64,000 bases of DNA from Ichthyophis bannanicus (taxonomy: Eukaryota > Chordata > Amphibia > Gymnophiona > Ichthyophiidae), in NCBI GenBank assembly GCA_033557465.1, contig CM066032.1:61416955-61480954 (forward strand), given 5' to 3'. Positions 10,401 through 20,722 of the stretch are shown here, piece after piece. The translations under genes and the position numbers were made by a program. The notes beneath the pieces are model-generated. The model ran no database searches. It was not told where the DNA came from and saw nothing but the letters and a program-made list of their open reading frames with translations. How positions within the stretch are numbered: the first letter of the stretch is position 1; the number at the start of each line of letters is the position of its first letter.

Positions 10401-13400
10401 AACTCCCAAACACAGGCATACTAATCCGCAGCCTTCCTGCTAGAGTAACGCCCCATTCCGTCTGACTGCACAAAGATGGACTTTGTATTTTAAGTTCAAC
10501 TAGCACCTGGTGTTAGGAAATACAGCTTTCTCATTCCGCAGTGGCAATTGAGTCAGCAATGAAGAAGCCGAGAAACTGCAGACAAGTTCCCATTATACCA
10601 CCTGGTAAAGACTCCACTTTTAGATCACTGAAGCAAAAAAGCATGCGAGAGTGCCTTGTGTCCTGCCAGTAGCTGATTGAATTGAAATGATTCAGTGTAT
10701 GAAGGGCATTTTCCAGAGAACGCAAGGTCCCTCATCCAGGCTGACTCCACATTCACAGTCTAAACCAGCAGCCATCTTGGCTGATGCCGATCAGCGCAGA
10801 AGCCATCTTGTAAGTCCAGCATATGATGTATGCCTACTAGAATCTGAGCTGCTGCTATTGCTGCTAGAGAACTAGCCTGGCTGCATGTTTCTGGCCCCCA
10901 TTAAGGCATTTGCTGAACACTAGCAGAGACTCTCCGTACTGGAGAACCTCTGATAAATGGAATGGGAGCATAGATAGCTTCAAAGGCCAGAGTTCTATTT
11001 TGCAACCTCTCTCCGCTGAGCTGCCTTTCCCATATGTAAAATTAAACCACATATAGCCAAAATTAAGACATTACAAATCTACTGTAAAATCTTATAATTT
11101 GGGCAAAGCCAAACTAAACGGGAATATTTTCCATTAACAAACCACACAACTACAAAACCCCTCTCATGACATAAGGCTTATGGCAGAGCATTCCACATCT
11201 GTGGACTGGCCATGGCGCTCATCCAAGCACCTGTTACAACTGTCCAAGAGAGTTATCACCATAATTCCTTTTGACTTGAATGTGTTTACAGCGGATCATA
11301 GCACTATATCACAGCAGCTAAGCCAAAATATTACCCTGCCATATAAACCAACTTTAACGCTTTATAGGACCTTCTATGGATAGCGGAAGGAGATTCTTGT
11401 AAATCAACATATCAACATAGCTATGCTCCTTTTTTTTTTTTTTTTTTTTTTTTAAAGTATAGGACTCGAAAAACCAAGTTTCCGCCAACTCCAATGAAAT
11501 CAAAGCAGATCAGCTAAAATTACCCAAACTGCTCCTATAGCTTTGTAAGAAGCTACCAGCCCCCGCTGCACCCAGCTTTCCTTCCCCCCTTATCCTGAGG
11601 GATTCAGCATTGCAGGACGCGTTGCGCACCCCCTGCCAGCCTGCTGCATCTGCCAGGGAGCTGAAGAGCAAAATAGAAAGTAGAACCCCTGGAAGCAAAC
11701 AGTGTCCCGGCCTTGGGGTTCAGGACGCAAAAGGCCACCGAATAAATCAACAGTGTTAGATAAAAATGAACAAGGCTATCTTTCACTAAAGAGAGTTTCT
11801 TTTTACTTTTTGAAATCCCACCGAAGTCCGTGGGACCCAAGCTTTTGAACACAGCCCCTAACGCTGTGCATTAACCACAACCAGAGAAATGAAATGAAAT
11901 GAAACTCTGCTCTAGAAATAGATGAGAATTTCCTGGGAAGGGCATGCTAAGTGGAGCTATGAAACACACAGGCAGCCCCTTGGCCTTCCTGCAGTCAGAG
12001 AAATAGCAGTGGAATACACCGACAACCTTGCAAATGGAGGTCTTAGAAGTTGCTGCCTGTGTGAACCTGATGAGTAATACGATTTTGTATTTTACCACCC
12101 CCCCCCCCCCAAGGGATGGGGGCACTGAATACTATATGTGATTCATGAGCAGCGCTGCCATCCGGTGGCCTTTAGGGCACCAGAGCCCGACCAACGATAC
12201 AGAAGTTAAGAGCTTTAAATCTTGGTCATATAATCTTGATTTGCAGAACATTACATTACAGCTGTTTTAGTCACTAACCCCTGAGAGCCCATGAGGTGGC
12301 TCTGTGGTTATTTGTTCCCTGACTTGCAGAGAATGATCAATTTGATAATGCCTGCATACACACAGTCATAGAAAGGCACTATTGAGTGTACCAGCTGCCC
12401 TCTGGTGGCCATAGACCGTAGCACAGGCGCTTCTTGGTTGACAGTTTAACTGTCAGTCTATGTTTTTATATCCTAAGGTTTCCTAAACCTGTCCCTGTGA
12501 ATTTTGGGCAACTTTCACTATAGAATACATAAAAGCACACTTCCAGGCTGTCCCTCCCTTCCAACTACAAGTTAGGGCTCTGCTCTTGAACCTAAAAGCT
12601 GGCAATTTGCCTAATATCCTGGGACTTAACAGATGCTCTTCAGAGACATGATTAGGAGGGAAAGAACATGTGGTATCAGAGATCAATGCCAAAACTGCTG
12701 TCCTATAAAACTAAGAATAAACTTAAAAATAAAGAGGATTGACAACAGCCCCCCTTAAGGCTGAGGAACCCCCCAAGCCTCAAAAAACCTACAAACAAAA
12801 GAAAGAAACACTAGGCCCAAAAATCTAGCTATTCTGCCTGTTTTCCTCACACAGGCAGCTCCCTGCAACTCTCGCCATGCGGTCCAAATACCTAGAGGGA
12901 AAATGGCTGCCCCTTCACCAATGAATTTTGGCGCCAAGAACAACAGCCGCTGCAAAAAGGAGGCCTCAGCAGACCGTCAGACCCCGAAGACCTTACCTGC
13001 AGGGCAGAAAGCCACACAGCCTGCTCCTACCACCTTGAATTCCTCCGATCCTCAAGCCGCGCTGTCGCACCAGGCAGCCGTGGCGAGAACCGCTCAGCCG
13101 GTTCCACAGAGTAAAATTAAAATCCCACAGCAACGGAGAGGCTCCGTCTCACACAGCTTCAGTGTGGCTGTACGGGTTCCAGAGCTCTCTCCCGTACAGT
13201 CAAGGGAGAGAGATCCGCACCGGCAAATGCCTGTAGCAAGTGAAAATAACTGAGAAGGAGGGAAGGCAAGAGCTGCTACTAATTTAAAGAGCCAGGCTCA
13301 AATTTAAAATTACTGTAAATAAGGAAATTTGCTCCTAACTAAAGGGAACTAATCCCTGATTGCCAATTAACCAAAGGTAACTGAATTAAAAGTAAAATTA

Positions 13401-13585
13401 AAAGTAAATTAAAGGTAAAAATCAAAAGTAAAATCAGAATAGAATTTGTCACAGTAAATGCTCCTTATCTGTTCCCCCCAAGTGAGCCCAGAAGCTAGGC
13501 TCACTATGGTCTTATTACAAGCCCTCCTGCGTCTGTGACGTGAAATGAACCCAGGACCTACAGAAGAGTAAATGGGCCTCATCTC
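10401..13585 (-). other. Decayed DIRS-D gag/5' region
   Basis: No convincing coding frame. A 24-bp T-run lies near 11430 and a C-run near 12100. About 12890-13250 is GC-richer and resembles in composition the 5' leader regions of B2 and DIRS-B. The 116-codon frame there has no recognised domain. Confidence 0.45.
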
Positions 13586-13589
13586 ACAA

Positions 13590-13753
13590 CTATGTCCTCC
13601 TGCTGCATGGAGACTGGACACACTGGGGGCTGATGGGAGATACCAGCAGGCTATATCCAGTGATGTCACGACTTTGACATGCCCAGTCTCCAAGCTGCAG
13701 GAAGAGGTGCACAACCCAGAGGTGGAGGACTAAACTGGAGGAACGATAAGGAA
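13590..13753 (-). repeat. DIRS-D gag-side inverted terminal repeat
   Basis: Complement of 607-790. It ends CGATAAGGAA at 13753, followed by the resumed LINE tail (TCACTGGGTT). Confidence 0.8.
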
Positions 13754-14771
13754 TCACTGGGTTACTCATCCACTCCTTTTCAGAGGCTTAGGGATACCAG
13801 AAAATCTTACAGAAACTTTTAGTCCCAGGGGGCCTGCTTCTGTCCTGGACGTCCCGGCCCTCTGTGCACCCGGTCGGAACTGGATGCACAGAGTTAAATG
13901 GGATTCTGATCTTGCGGAATGCGTGTAGCCTCATGGGATCAGAGTCGCATCCAGGCCTGTACGTGCAGGCTGGGACCCCAATTCTGGTCAACCTGCACGT
14001 ACAAGCCTAACTCAGCTAACTCAGTCAAGGCTCCTAAATGGAGCCGTGGCACCATGGAGTCCAGTTGCCGTGGCACCATAGCTCCATTCAGGAGCTGTGA
14101 TCCTGGCTGCCGAAAAGATTTTTCATTCCCCTCAGCCCGACCCCCGATCTGGCCTCCCAAGGCCGGGATTGGGCTGCAGAGAATCTCTTCTACCCCCTCC
14201 CACCTTTGCTTCACCCCAGGCCTGCCAGGACCACCCATCTAGGGGAACTTATTCCACCTTAGAGGTGGAATAAGTTCCCCGTTCAGCCCACTGGCCCCGG
14301 GCATACAGGGCCGACATTGGAATCGGCCATGGACCGCCCACTGCCTGCTCTAACTCCGCCCCTGCAATGCCCTTTTCCTGCACCCGTCTAACCTCCCCAT
14401 ACAACATACGGGGAAGTTAGTCGGGGTCGGCAGAGAGGCCGAATAGTGGGGATGGACGTTGCGCCATGGAATGACCCGAGTGTCAAAATTTTAGTTGTAA
14501 AAGGTTTTAGGTGATTTGCCTCCCTCTAGCTGTGCCTTGGACTTAGTGCATCTCAGCTGCTGAAAGGTTTTCTTTTGTTGAGAGACCTGGTTAATGGACT
14601 CTCTGGGACAGGGATTTTACTACCTGATTAAATAAGTCCACAATTGTGCCCTTTTAAAAAAGGGGACAGCAAATCATGTATTATGTAGTAGCTACTGACC
14701 AATAGCCAATATCCTCTTCTCGAAAATCACAGAGAAGGTGGCTGGTTTTAGGTTAGGTTACTTTGTAAAAA
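13754..14771. other. Unassigned sequence with a perfect hairpin
   Basis: The first 30-40 bp finish the split LINE tail. The rest has no coding frame I trust. It contains a near-palindrome at 13957-14008 (GTACGTGCAGG ... CCTGCACGTAC), a repeated GTGGCACCAT at about 14048 and 14071, and the perfect hairpin listed separately. Confidence 0.4.
14242..14280. repeat. Perfect 18-bp inverted repeat with 3-nt loop
   Basis: GGGGAACTTATTCCACCT, then TAG, then its exact reverse complement. No T-run follows and no gene ends here, so it is not an obvious terminator. Confidence 0.9.
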
Positions 14772-15253
14772 AGCAAAATTAGACTTAACTGCTAATTGTT
14801 GTTCCTTGAGGAACTTCAGTCCAGTCCCGCACCTCTGCACCTCCTCCAGCAGCTTGGAGACTGAGCATGTCACCTTTTGATGTCACCAGTACTAATACCG
14901 CTGGCACCTCCCACCAGCTCCCAGTAACCGATTGACAAAGCAGACTCACAGGAGCAACAAATAAGTAGCTAAACAGGCAAAAAGAACAACCAAACTACCG
15001 TCTCCTTCTGCCCCCACCCAAGGAGGAACTCCTCCACCCTTCTGAGAGTGAAACAGAGAGAGAGAGAGAGCAAACAAAAGAGAAAGAAAGAAAGAGAAGC
15101 CTCCTAGAGAATATCCGGTCGCCAACATGCCATCTCTAAATGTCAAAATTCTTGTGACTCCCCATTGCCCCAGCCCCATGCACGCCAGCAGCAACCGAGC
15201 CAAACTCTAACCAAATTGGCCATTGCAGAAAAACCTGGGAGGGATCTGGGACA

Positions 15254-15340
15254 GGACTGGAGATCCTCAAGGAACAACAATTAGCAGGTAAGTCTAATTT
15301 TGCTTTCCTTATCCCTCCAGTCCAGTCCCACACCTCTGGG
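15254..15340 (-). repeat. DIRS-B2 internal complementary region
   Basis: Equals the complement of the 14772 end joined to the complement of the 16566 end. Confidence 0.8.
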
Positions 15341-15358
15341 ATACAACAGAGCAGTAAC

Positions 15359-15742
15359 TTAATGGGAGGGTCCTGCCAGATTGGCACGCAGAACCGCCGA
15401 TCCGAAACAGGCGTCCCCCGCTGCCTGGATATCCAGGCGATAATGTCTATTGAAGGTATGCAGTGAGGACCAGGTAGCTGTCCTACAGATTTCCACTGGA
15501 GGCACCAAACTATACTTGGCCCATGAAGCCGCCTGAGCTCTAGTGAAATGGGCACACAACCCTAAAGGCACCTGTCTCCCCTGCAGAATATAAGCTGATG
15601 TGATCGCCTCCCGAATCCATCTGGAGATGGAAGCCTTAGCTGCCACCTCGCCCTTGCGCGGACCTCCAAAGAGGACGAACAAGTGATCCGACTTGCGAAA
15701 GCTCTCCAACTCCTTCAAATAACGCTTGAGGGCCCTCCTCAC
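15359..15742 (-). pseudogene. DIRS-B2 tyrosine recombinase, C-terminal half
   Basis: A 127-codon open frame on the minus strand covers the C-terminal catalytic region. It has the His-x-x-Arg box in AHFTRAQAASWA and the nucleophile in NRHYRLD. The upstream arginine box (SARRISEL in DIRS-B) falls in the deleted part, so no active enzyme is expected. It is very close to the DIRS-B recombinase at 50810-51421 (FGGxRKGE, ATWSSLH, GSAVLxAxLAGPS), but here the catalytic histidine is kept whereas DIRS-B has lost it. Confidence 0.8.
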
Positions 15743-16566
15743 ATCAAGAAAGCGAAGGCTGTGGCTGGAGGCATTCTTCCTTTTTTTTTTTTTTTTTTAA
15801 ATTGAAGGCAGCACAAAACAGCAAGGGAAAGATAGAAAGAGAGAGCCCCTCACGGAGACCTAGGAGCACGAACCGTGCTCACCACACTGCTGATCGGGCC
15901 CTCCGAGCTGCTCTGAGAAAGCGCGGGAAGAAGGCCTGCAACCCAGCTTTCCTGTGTTTGTGCTGCCACAGACACCACAAGGTGCCAGGCTTCACTCCGC
16001 AGTTAGGCCGTCTCCCACTGCACCATTATCACTCCCCCCCCCCCTGTACCTAGAAGCCAACCCGAAGAAGTGGAAGAAGTGCTCAGGACGCTACCGATCC
16101 AGTCACACAACCCCCACGCTCAGCCTGCACTCGGCTTTGGCGTGAAGGGGGAGGGGTCAGGAAAGTTCCCACTCAGGCAGCTGCACCAGCGACGGCAGCT
16201 CCTCACCCGCTGACGTGATCGGGAGCCGCCAAAACTCCCCATGCCCCAACACCTCTCTGGACTATCAAGGAGGGGGGGGGGAATCCTCCTCTGCAGTGCC
16301 ACCCTCTGCCTTTTTCTTTTTTGTAATGGGTTTCCCAACTTTAAAGAACAAAATAAAACAGACTAAAAGGGAAATCAACAAAAACCTAACTAAACTAGCC
16401 TAGCACCTAGGCTCACCACCTCCTCCAGCTGCTTGGAGACTGAGCATACCGGGAGGTGCCAGCGGTATTAGTACTGGTGACATCAAAAGGTGACATGCTC
16501 ACTCTCCAAGCTGCTGGAGGTGCACTACCCAGAGGTGCGGGACTGGACTGGAGGGACAATAAGGAA

Positions 16567-17575
16567 TACAATATTGGTAAACTGAAAGGCAATGTCACGA
16601 AATACTTCTTCACTGAAAGGGTGGTGGATGCTTGGAATGCTCTCCCGATGGAAGTGGTGGAGGCAAACACAGTGTCAGAATTCAAAATGGCATGGGACAG
16701 ACACAGTAGATCCCTTTATTGCAACAGGATAAAATCAAAATAAACATATCTATCTCTTATATCTGAACAAATAGGGGTGCCCTCCACGGAGCGGTGGGTA
16801 TACCCCTAAACAAAGGCATGGGGAGGGGAGACCTGCACGGAGCGGCAGGTGCACCTAATCTTGCCGCCTTGCTGGGCAGACTAGATGAATCATACTGGTC
16901 TTTATCTTCCGTCATATACAGTCAAACCTCGGTTTTCATGATTAATCCGTTCGAAAAAGTCTGACTAAAACCGAAACGTATGAAAACTGAAGCAATATTT
17001 CCCATAAGAAATAATGTAAATCCAATTAATCCGTTCCAGACACCCAAAAATATTCACAAAAAATACATTTTATAGAGAATAACTATATTTTTACATACAG
17101 AAAACAATGAGAAATAAATATAAATGACTAATGAAATGGATAAATGAACATTTAACATCACTGAAAGCAAGCTAAGTACAGTACTGTACAGTACAGTATG
17201 TTAACATCTGGCCTTAGCCACCCCTGACAAGCTGCTGTGCCCAGCTCTCTTCGGAATCACATTGAATTCAGTCCATTAAAAAACCTTTACATTATCTGCT
17301 CAATGCTTCAGAATGGCAGAAAATCTTAATGATATAGCTTCAGACGTACCCTGCAAGAGAAAGAACTGCCTCCCACATTCATGCAACATCTCCTGCTTAC
17401 GTTGACAGCTTTTCTTCCCTGCTACCGGGACAAAATCTCAGTCAAAAGACGTTGAAAACCGAAGCAATGCATGAAAACCGGGACAAAATCTCAGTCAGAA
17501 AAGACGTTGAAAACCGAAGCGTATGAAAACCGGGGCAAATGAAAACCGAGGTTTGACTGTACTATGTTACTATGT
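16567..17575 (+). mobile_element. CR1-delta LINE 3' fragment, split by a mariner-like element
   Basis: The frame 16567-16740 encodes NVTKYFFTERVVDAWNALP, the conserved C-terminal end of CR1-type reverse transcriptases. The 3' tail ...TCTTCCGTCATATA is interrupted at a TA by the mariner-like element and resumes as CTATGTTACTATG, the short direct repeat that ends CR1 elements. It is a different subfamily from CR1-alpha, beta and gamma, whose tail is TTCTTATGTT. It is 5'-truncated next to DIRS-B2. Confidence 0.75.
16919..17559. mobile_element. Mariner-like non-autonomous DNA transposon
   Basis: A 641-bp element with terminal inverted repeats CAGTCAAACCTCGGTTTTCA and its complement at 17540-17559, flanked by TA duplications (16917-16918 and 17560-17561). 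The terminal sequence and TA target fit the Tc1/mariner superfamily. There is no transposase frame. Near the right end, a motif of about 60-70 bp (CCGGGACAAAATCTCAGTCA ... GAAAACCGAAGC) is tandemly repeated at 17425-17540, and could hold repeated transposase-binding sites. Confidence 0.85.
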
Positions 17576-18042
17576 ATATATGATTAGGCAAGTTTTCGGC
17601 CAGGTTCAGGAACTATTGCATCAAATTTATTGTAGTATGGATTGGAGTCACGTGCTGCTGAGTGTAATGTCAGATCTGCCATGTAACTTTCATTTAGTGA
17701 CCCATGCTCTTCTATTAGAAAGGTGTGAGCACATGGGCCTCCCAAGTAAACTGCGCCAGGATTAGGTTCCTTCCTGACAGACAGACAGACAGACTAATTA
17801 CATGTAGCGATAGGGGAAAGGAACTGGTTAGTTTATGAGAAATATAATGAGCAATTTCAAAGCTGGGTGTCTACGTTTTAGGCATCCAGAATGCACCTAT
17901 CTTAAGCCTATTTTATAAAGAAAATAGGAGTGTAAGTGGCCAAAACCATGTGCTAGATCTAGGCATGAGCAATTATATCCACTCTAGGGCTGGCATAAGT
18001 GTCCATTCCTAGATTTCTAATGAACGTGCATAAGATATAGTA
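17576..18042. other. Unassigned intronic sequence
   Basis: No coding frame or shared repeat is recognised. A short (GACA)n run lies near 17780-17795. Confidence 0.4.
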
Positions 18043-18051
18043 TTTTATAAC

Positions 18052-18271
18052 TTCTTGTGTGCCGAGTCAATGCTGATTCCTGGCGACCCATCCCCTCAGT
18101 TTTCTTGGCAAGTTGCAACTAGATGTAGATTGCCAAGCCTTTCTTCCACTGCAGTAAGCCTACAGACCCTAATATTGCAAGGTCGTCTCCCATCCAAGTA
18201 CCAGCAAGGCCCTATCCTGCTTAGCTTCTGAGATCAGACAAGATCAGGCTCATTCAAGGTGGAGTGGCTGT
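18052..18271 (-). mobile_element. 5S-rRNA-derived SINE with an RTE/BovB-like tail
   Basis: Read on the minus strand, the first about 120 bases match vertebrate 5S rRNA, including the internal promoter region (GTCTGATCTCAGAAGCTAAGC and TACTTGGATGGGAGAC). The 3' part ends in GGGTCGCCAGGAATCAGC...GACTCGGCAC, resembling the last 40 bases of the RTE/BovB-like LINE at 62005-62045. The unit is flanked by a perfect 9-bp duplication TTTTATAAC (18043-18051 and 18272-18280), so it is a retroposed copy, not a 5S gene. Confidence 0.85.
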
Positions 18272-18696
18272 TTTTATAACATACATATGCAAGCGCTCTG
18301 CACCTGTGCATATCCACACAAATGTATGCCCCATCGACCTTATGTTTGAATTTACAAATAGCTACCAGCTATATACAGGCATAAAGGCTCATCCATGCAC
18401 ATAATTCAATGAAAATACATGACTTATGCACATTGACAGCACATAACTTTCCTTGGCTCCTTATAAAATTACCTCCATTACAGAGTTCTGCAGGGATGAT
18501 CTTTCTCCTAGTTTCATATTTTTATTCACTCATTACATAAATTATTTTTTCTTTTTGATTTACTGCCATGAGAAATACCCATGACAATGGCCATGGCCCA
18601 CTTACAATGTGGACAGGTTTCAGTACTGACAACAATTAGCTTTGGAACACTGGCTGGGGCCTTTATAGGGATGATAAGATAAATAAACAATTTTAC

Positions 18697-18820
18697 CGTT
18701 TGATCTGTAAGAGGTGGAAGAACAATCATCTTTTCCATGGTGTTCATTACCACCCTCCAGAGCTCCTTCAGCACTCGCTTCAATATTGTCTTCTCACACA
18801 CTGTGGCAAAGAGAGTCAAA
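18697..18820 (-). CDS. UNC13: UNC13 (Munc13) family internal exon
   Basis: The only supported host exon. On the minus strand a pyrimidine-rich tract ending CTGCAG precedes it and a GTAAAA donor follows it. The exon is 124 nt: it starts with the last base of a split codon and then gives 41 codons ending at a codon boundary. The peptide includes [19 protein letters not shown] and [10 protein letters not shown], characteristic of the C-terminal Munc13-homology (MHD2/MUN) region of UNC13 proteins, which prime synaptic and secretory vesicles by opening syntaxin. UNC13A, B or C all fit; I cannot choose the paralogue from one exon. No neighbouring exon is visible, so the flanking introns are long. 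Confidence 0.8.
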
Positions 18821-18890
18821 CTGCAGAGAAAACACAAGAGAACAGTTAAAAAATGGGATCCTCACAAGATGACATGAGGCACACGTTAGG
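18821..18890 (-). other. UNC13 intron edge
   Basis: Branch and pyrimidine region of the acceptor (complement of CTGCAGAGAAAACACAAGAG). No other feature is seen. Confidence 0.6.
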
Positions 18891-19202
18891 GCTTCGGTTT
18901 TGTGCATTGCATTCAATTGCCTGAATCAGATGGTCCCCGACTTACCTACCCTTCTCAAGTCGCTTCACTGGCTCCCTATCCGTTTCCGTATCCAGTTCAA
19001 ACTTCTCCTACCACCCTATAAATGTACTCATTCTGCTGCTCCTTACTACCTTTCTTCTATTATCTCTCCCTAACACCCTCCTTGGGTGCTCCACTCTTCT
19101 GGCAGATCCTTTCTATCTGTGCCCTTCTCTTCTACTGCCATCTCCAGACTTCGCTCCTTCCACCTTGCTGCTCCTTACGCCTGAAACAAACTACCCAAGT
19201 CT
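18891..19202 (+). mobile_element. L2-like LINE RT C-terminal fragment
   Basis: The translation includes LHWLPIRFRIQFK, the conserved C-terminal reverse-transcriptase block of L2/CR1-type LINEs, with stops downstream. It is truncated at both ends and abuts a DIRS terminal fragment. Confidence 0.6.
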
Positions 19203-19687
19203 GTGGTGTCCGGTGTGCTGAGCAGGATCGCGTCAGTCAGACTTGCCGGAGGATCTCGGTTCCTGCTGCAGAGCTCTCCTCCATACCATCCAGGAGGAGA
19301 GATCTTAAAAGAAATGGACCCGACAGCTACGAGCTACTGAAAGAGGCATGCAGGAACCAGCACAAGAACTAACCTTCCTTTTTTTTTTTTTTTTAAAGTG
19401 ACAATAGCCAATTAATTAAATTTAAAGGTAAAGAACAAAATTTAAAGGATAAAATTTAAAGAATAGGTAATCTACTCTAAGGCTACACTAACAGCTTCCT
19501 CAAGTGAGCCCAGCACCTAGGCTCACTACGTCCTCCTGCTGCATGCAGACTGGACACACTGGGGCTGATGGGAGAGACCAGCAGACCATATCCAGTGATG
19601 TCACGATTTTGACATGCCCAGTCTCCAAGCTGCAGGAGGAGGTACACAACCCAGAGGTGGAGGACTGAACTGGAGGAATGATAAGGA
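19203..19687 (-). mobile_element. DIRS-D2: gag-side terminal fragment of a DIRS copy
   Basis: Includes the terminal block ending AATGATAAGGAA, nearly identical to 13590-13753 of DIRS-D, plus part of the 5' leader and a T-run at 19380. The other end and all coding regions are missing. Confidence 0.75.
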
Positions 19688-20070
19688 ATGATTATGATGG
19701 AATTTTTTGTATTCAACCTTTGTTTACTGAAACAAAACTGTAACGGCTAATTTACAGTAATGTACACACTTTACTAGATGATATCTCCTGAAGTATGGGT
19801 GATAAAAAAATTGTGATACCACATTTGTAAACAATGGGAAGAATTACATATGAAACAGGTCAGAGTGGGTCTGTGACAAAAATTGTGTTGATCAGTGTTA
19901 TCAGAGAAAGTAGCTAGAGAAGCCACAAAGTTGGCCCACTTGGGAAATTTTTAATTCTCACTGGGTTTAAAATTGAACAACTCTATTAGGGCCTCAACTA
20001 CATTTTTGGATATGGTCCAGTGACGTTTGTTCAAAATGGAGTTGTACCAAAAGAACTTAAAAAGCATTTA
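19688..20070 (+). other. Unassigned, possibly old transposon coding sequence
   Basis: A frame near 19990-20080 reads through about 30 codons, but I recognise no family. Confidence 0.3.
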
Positions 20071-20443
20071 TACCATACAAAGATTTGACTTATTCAAGCC
20101 ATGGTACTCTCAGTAATGTCATATGGATGCGAAAGTTGGACAGTGAAAAGGATAGACAGGAAGAAAATCGATGACTTTAAATTATGGTGCTGGTGACAAA
20201 TACTGTGTATCCATGGATTGCCTGAAGAACAAACCAGTCAGTACTAGAGGAGATCAAACCTAAGCTTTCTTTAAAAGCTCAGATAACAAGACTTTGACTT
20301 TCATACTTTGGACACATCATGCGAAGAGAAAGATCATTAGAGAATATTAGAGAAACAGGATACTGGGCTTGATGGACCTTGGTCTGACCCAGTATAGCAT
20401 AATTTATGACATCATGCTTGTCAAGGTAGAAGGTCAATGCAAG
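20071..20443 (+). pseudogene. RTE/BovB-like LINE fragment with an inserted CR1 tail
   Basis: About 270 bp matches 61600-61860 of the RTE copy (frame with SYGCESWTVKR and RKKIDDF), including the C-terminal LSYFGHIMRR region. It carries internal stops. At about 20350-20405 a short CR1 3' end (CTTGATGGACCTTGGTCTGA) interrupts it, after which RTE sequence resumes (CATCATGCTTGTCAAGGTAG). The right end is cut by the inverted pair that follows. Confidence 0.7.
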
Positions 20444-20722
20444 CAGACACACAAAATCGAGCGGTGGTAGGTGGTCACTAATGCTTTATTGAAATAAAAG
20501 AAACGCCCCAACGCGTTTCGGCACAGCCTTCGTCAGGGGGCTGAGAAAGTATGTGGAAGTCAAAAAAGCAGTATGGAGCGCACAGCAACCGATATTACCA
20601 TATAAAAGCTGTAGTAAACAGCAGAACAATTACGAAGGCTGTGCCAAAACGCGTTGGGGCGTTTCTTTTATTTCAATAAAGCATTAGTGACCACCTACCA
20701 CCACTCGCTTTTGTGTGTCTGT
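20443..20722. mobile_element. Inverted pair of Penelope-like 3' tails
   Basis: Two arms of about 91 bp (20443-20533 and 20632-20722) are reverse complements with only a few mismatches and are separated by 98 bp. Each arm contains CCAACGCGTTT(C/T)GGCAC and a T-rich/AATAAA stretch. Read outward, the sequence CTGACGAAGGCTGTGCCGAAA resembles a hammerhead core. The arrangement mirrors the larger inverted Penelope-like insertion at 33521-35857. No protein remains, so the family is inferred. Confidence 0.5.

Larger units (their letters stand above)
607..13753 (-). mobile_element. DIRS-D: decayed DIRS retrotransposon split by an ERV
   Basis: Tyrosine-recombinase retrotransposon on the minus strand, about 5.9 kb without the nested ERV. 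Its ends are fixed by the ICR at 1101-1194, which equals the reverse complement of the 607 end joined directly to the reverse complement of the 13753 end. Inverted terminal repeats carry the shared block GCAGCTTGGAGACTGGGCATG (near 692) and its complement near 13680. There is no target duplication: the flanks rejoin a LINE tail repeat. Only the recombinase C-terminus is still recognisable as coding, so this is an old copy. The base before the YR-side end is preceded by AA, as in the other copies. Confidence 0.85.
14772..16566 (-). mobile_element. DIRS-B2: internally deleted DIRS copy
   Basis: A 1.8-kb minus-strand element with both inverted terminal repeats (14772-14935 and 16395-16566), an ICR (15254-15340) and the end of the recombinase gene, but no RT or gag. 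The ICR centre AATTTTGCT|TTCCTTAT fixes both ends. The flanks are GTAAAAA and TACAATATTGG with no duplication. It looks like a non-autonomous deletion derivative of the DIRS-B family, which would need another copy's proteins to move. Confidence 0.8.

Noticed and set aside
10864..11052. Possible host exon in DIRS-D interior
   Set aside because: No convincing splice sites or recognisable protein motif.
12903..13253. A 116-residue host protein
   Set aside because: It lies in the DIRS-D leader, on the opposite strand, with low-complexity Pro/Gln/Ser composition and no splice context.
18150..18271. A functional 5S rRNA gene
   Set aside because: Diverged from 5S, fused to a LINE-type tail, and bounded by a 9-bp target duplication, so it is a SINE.
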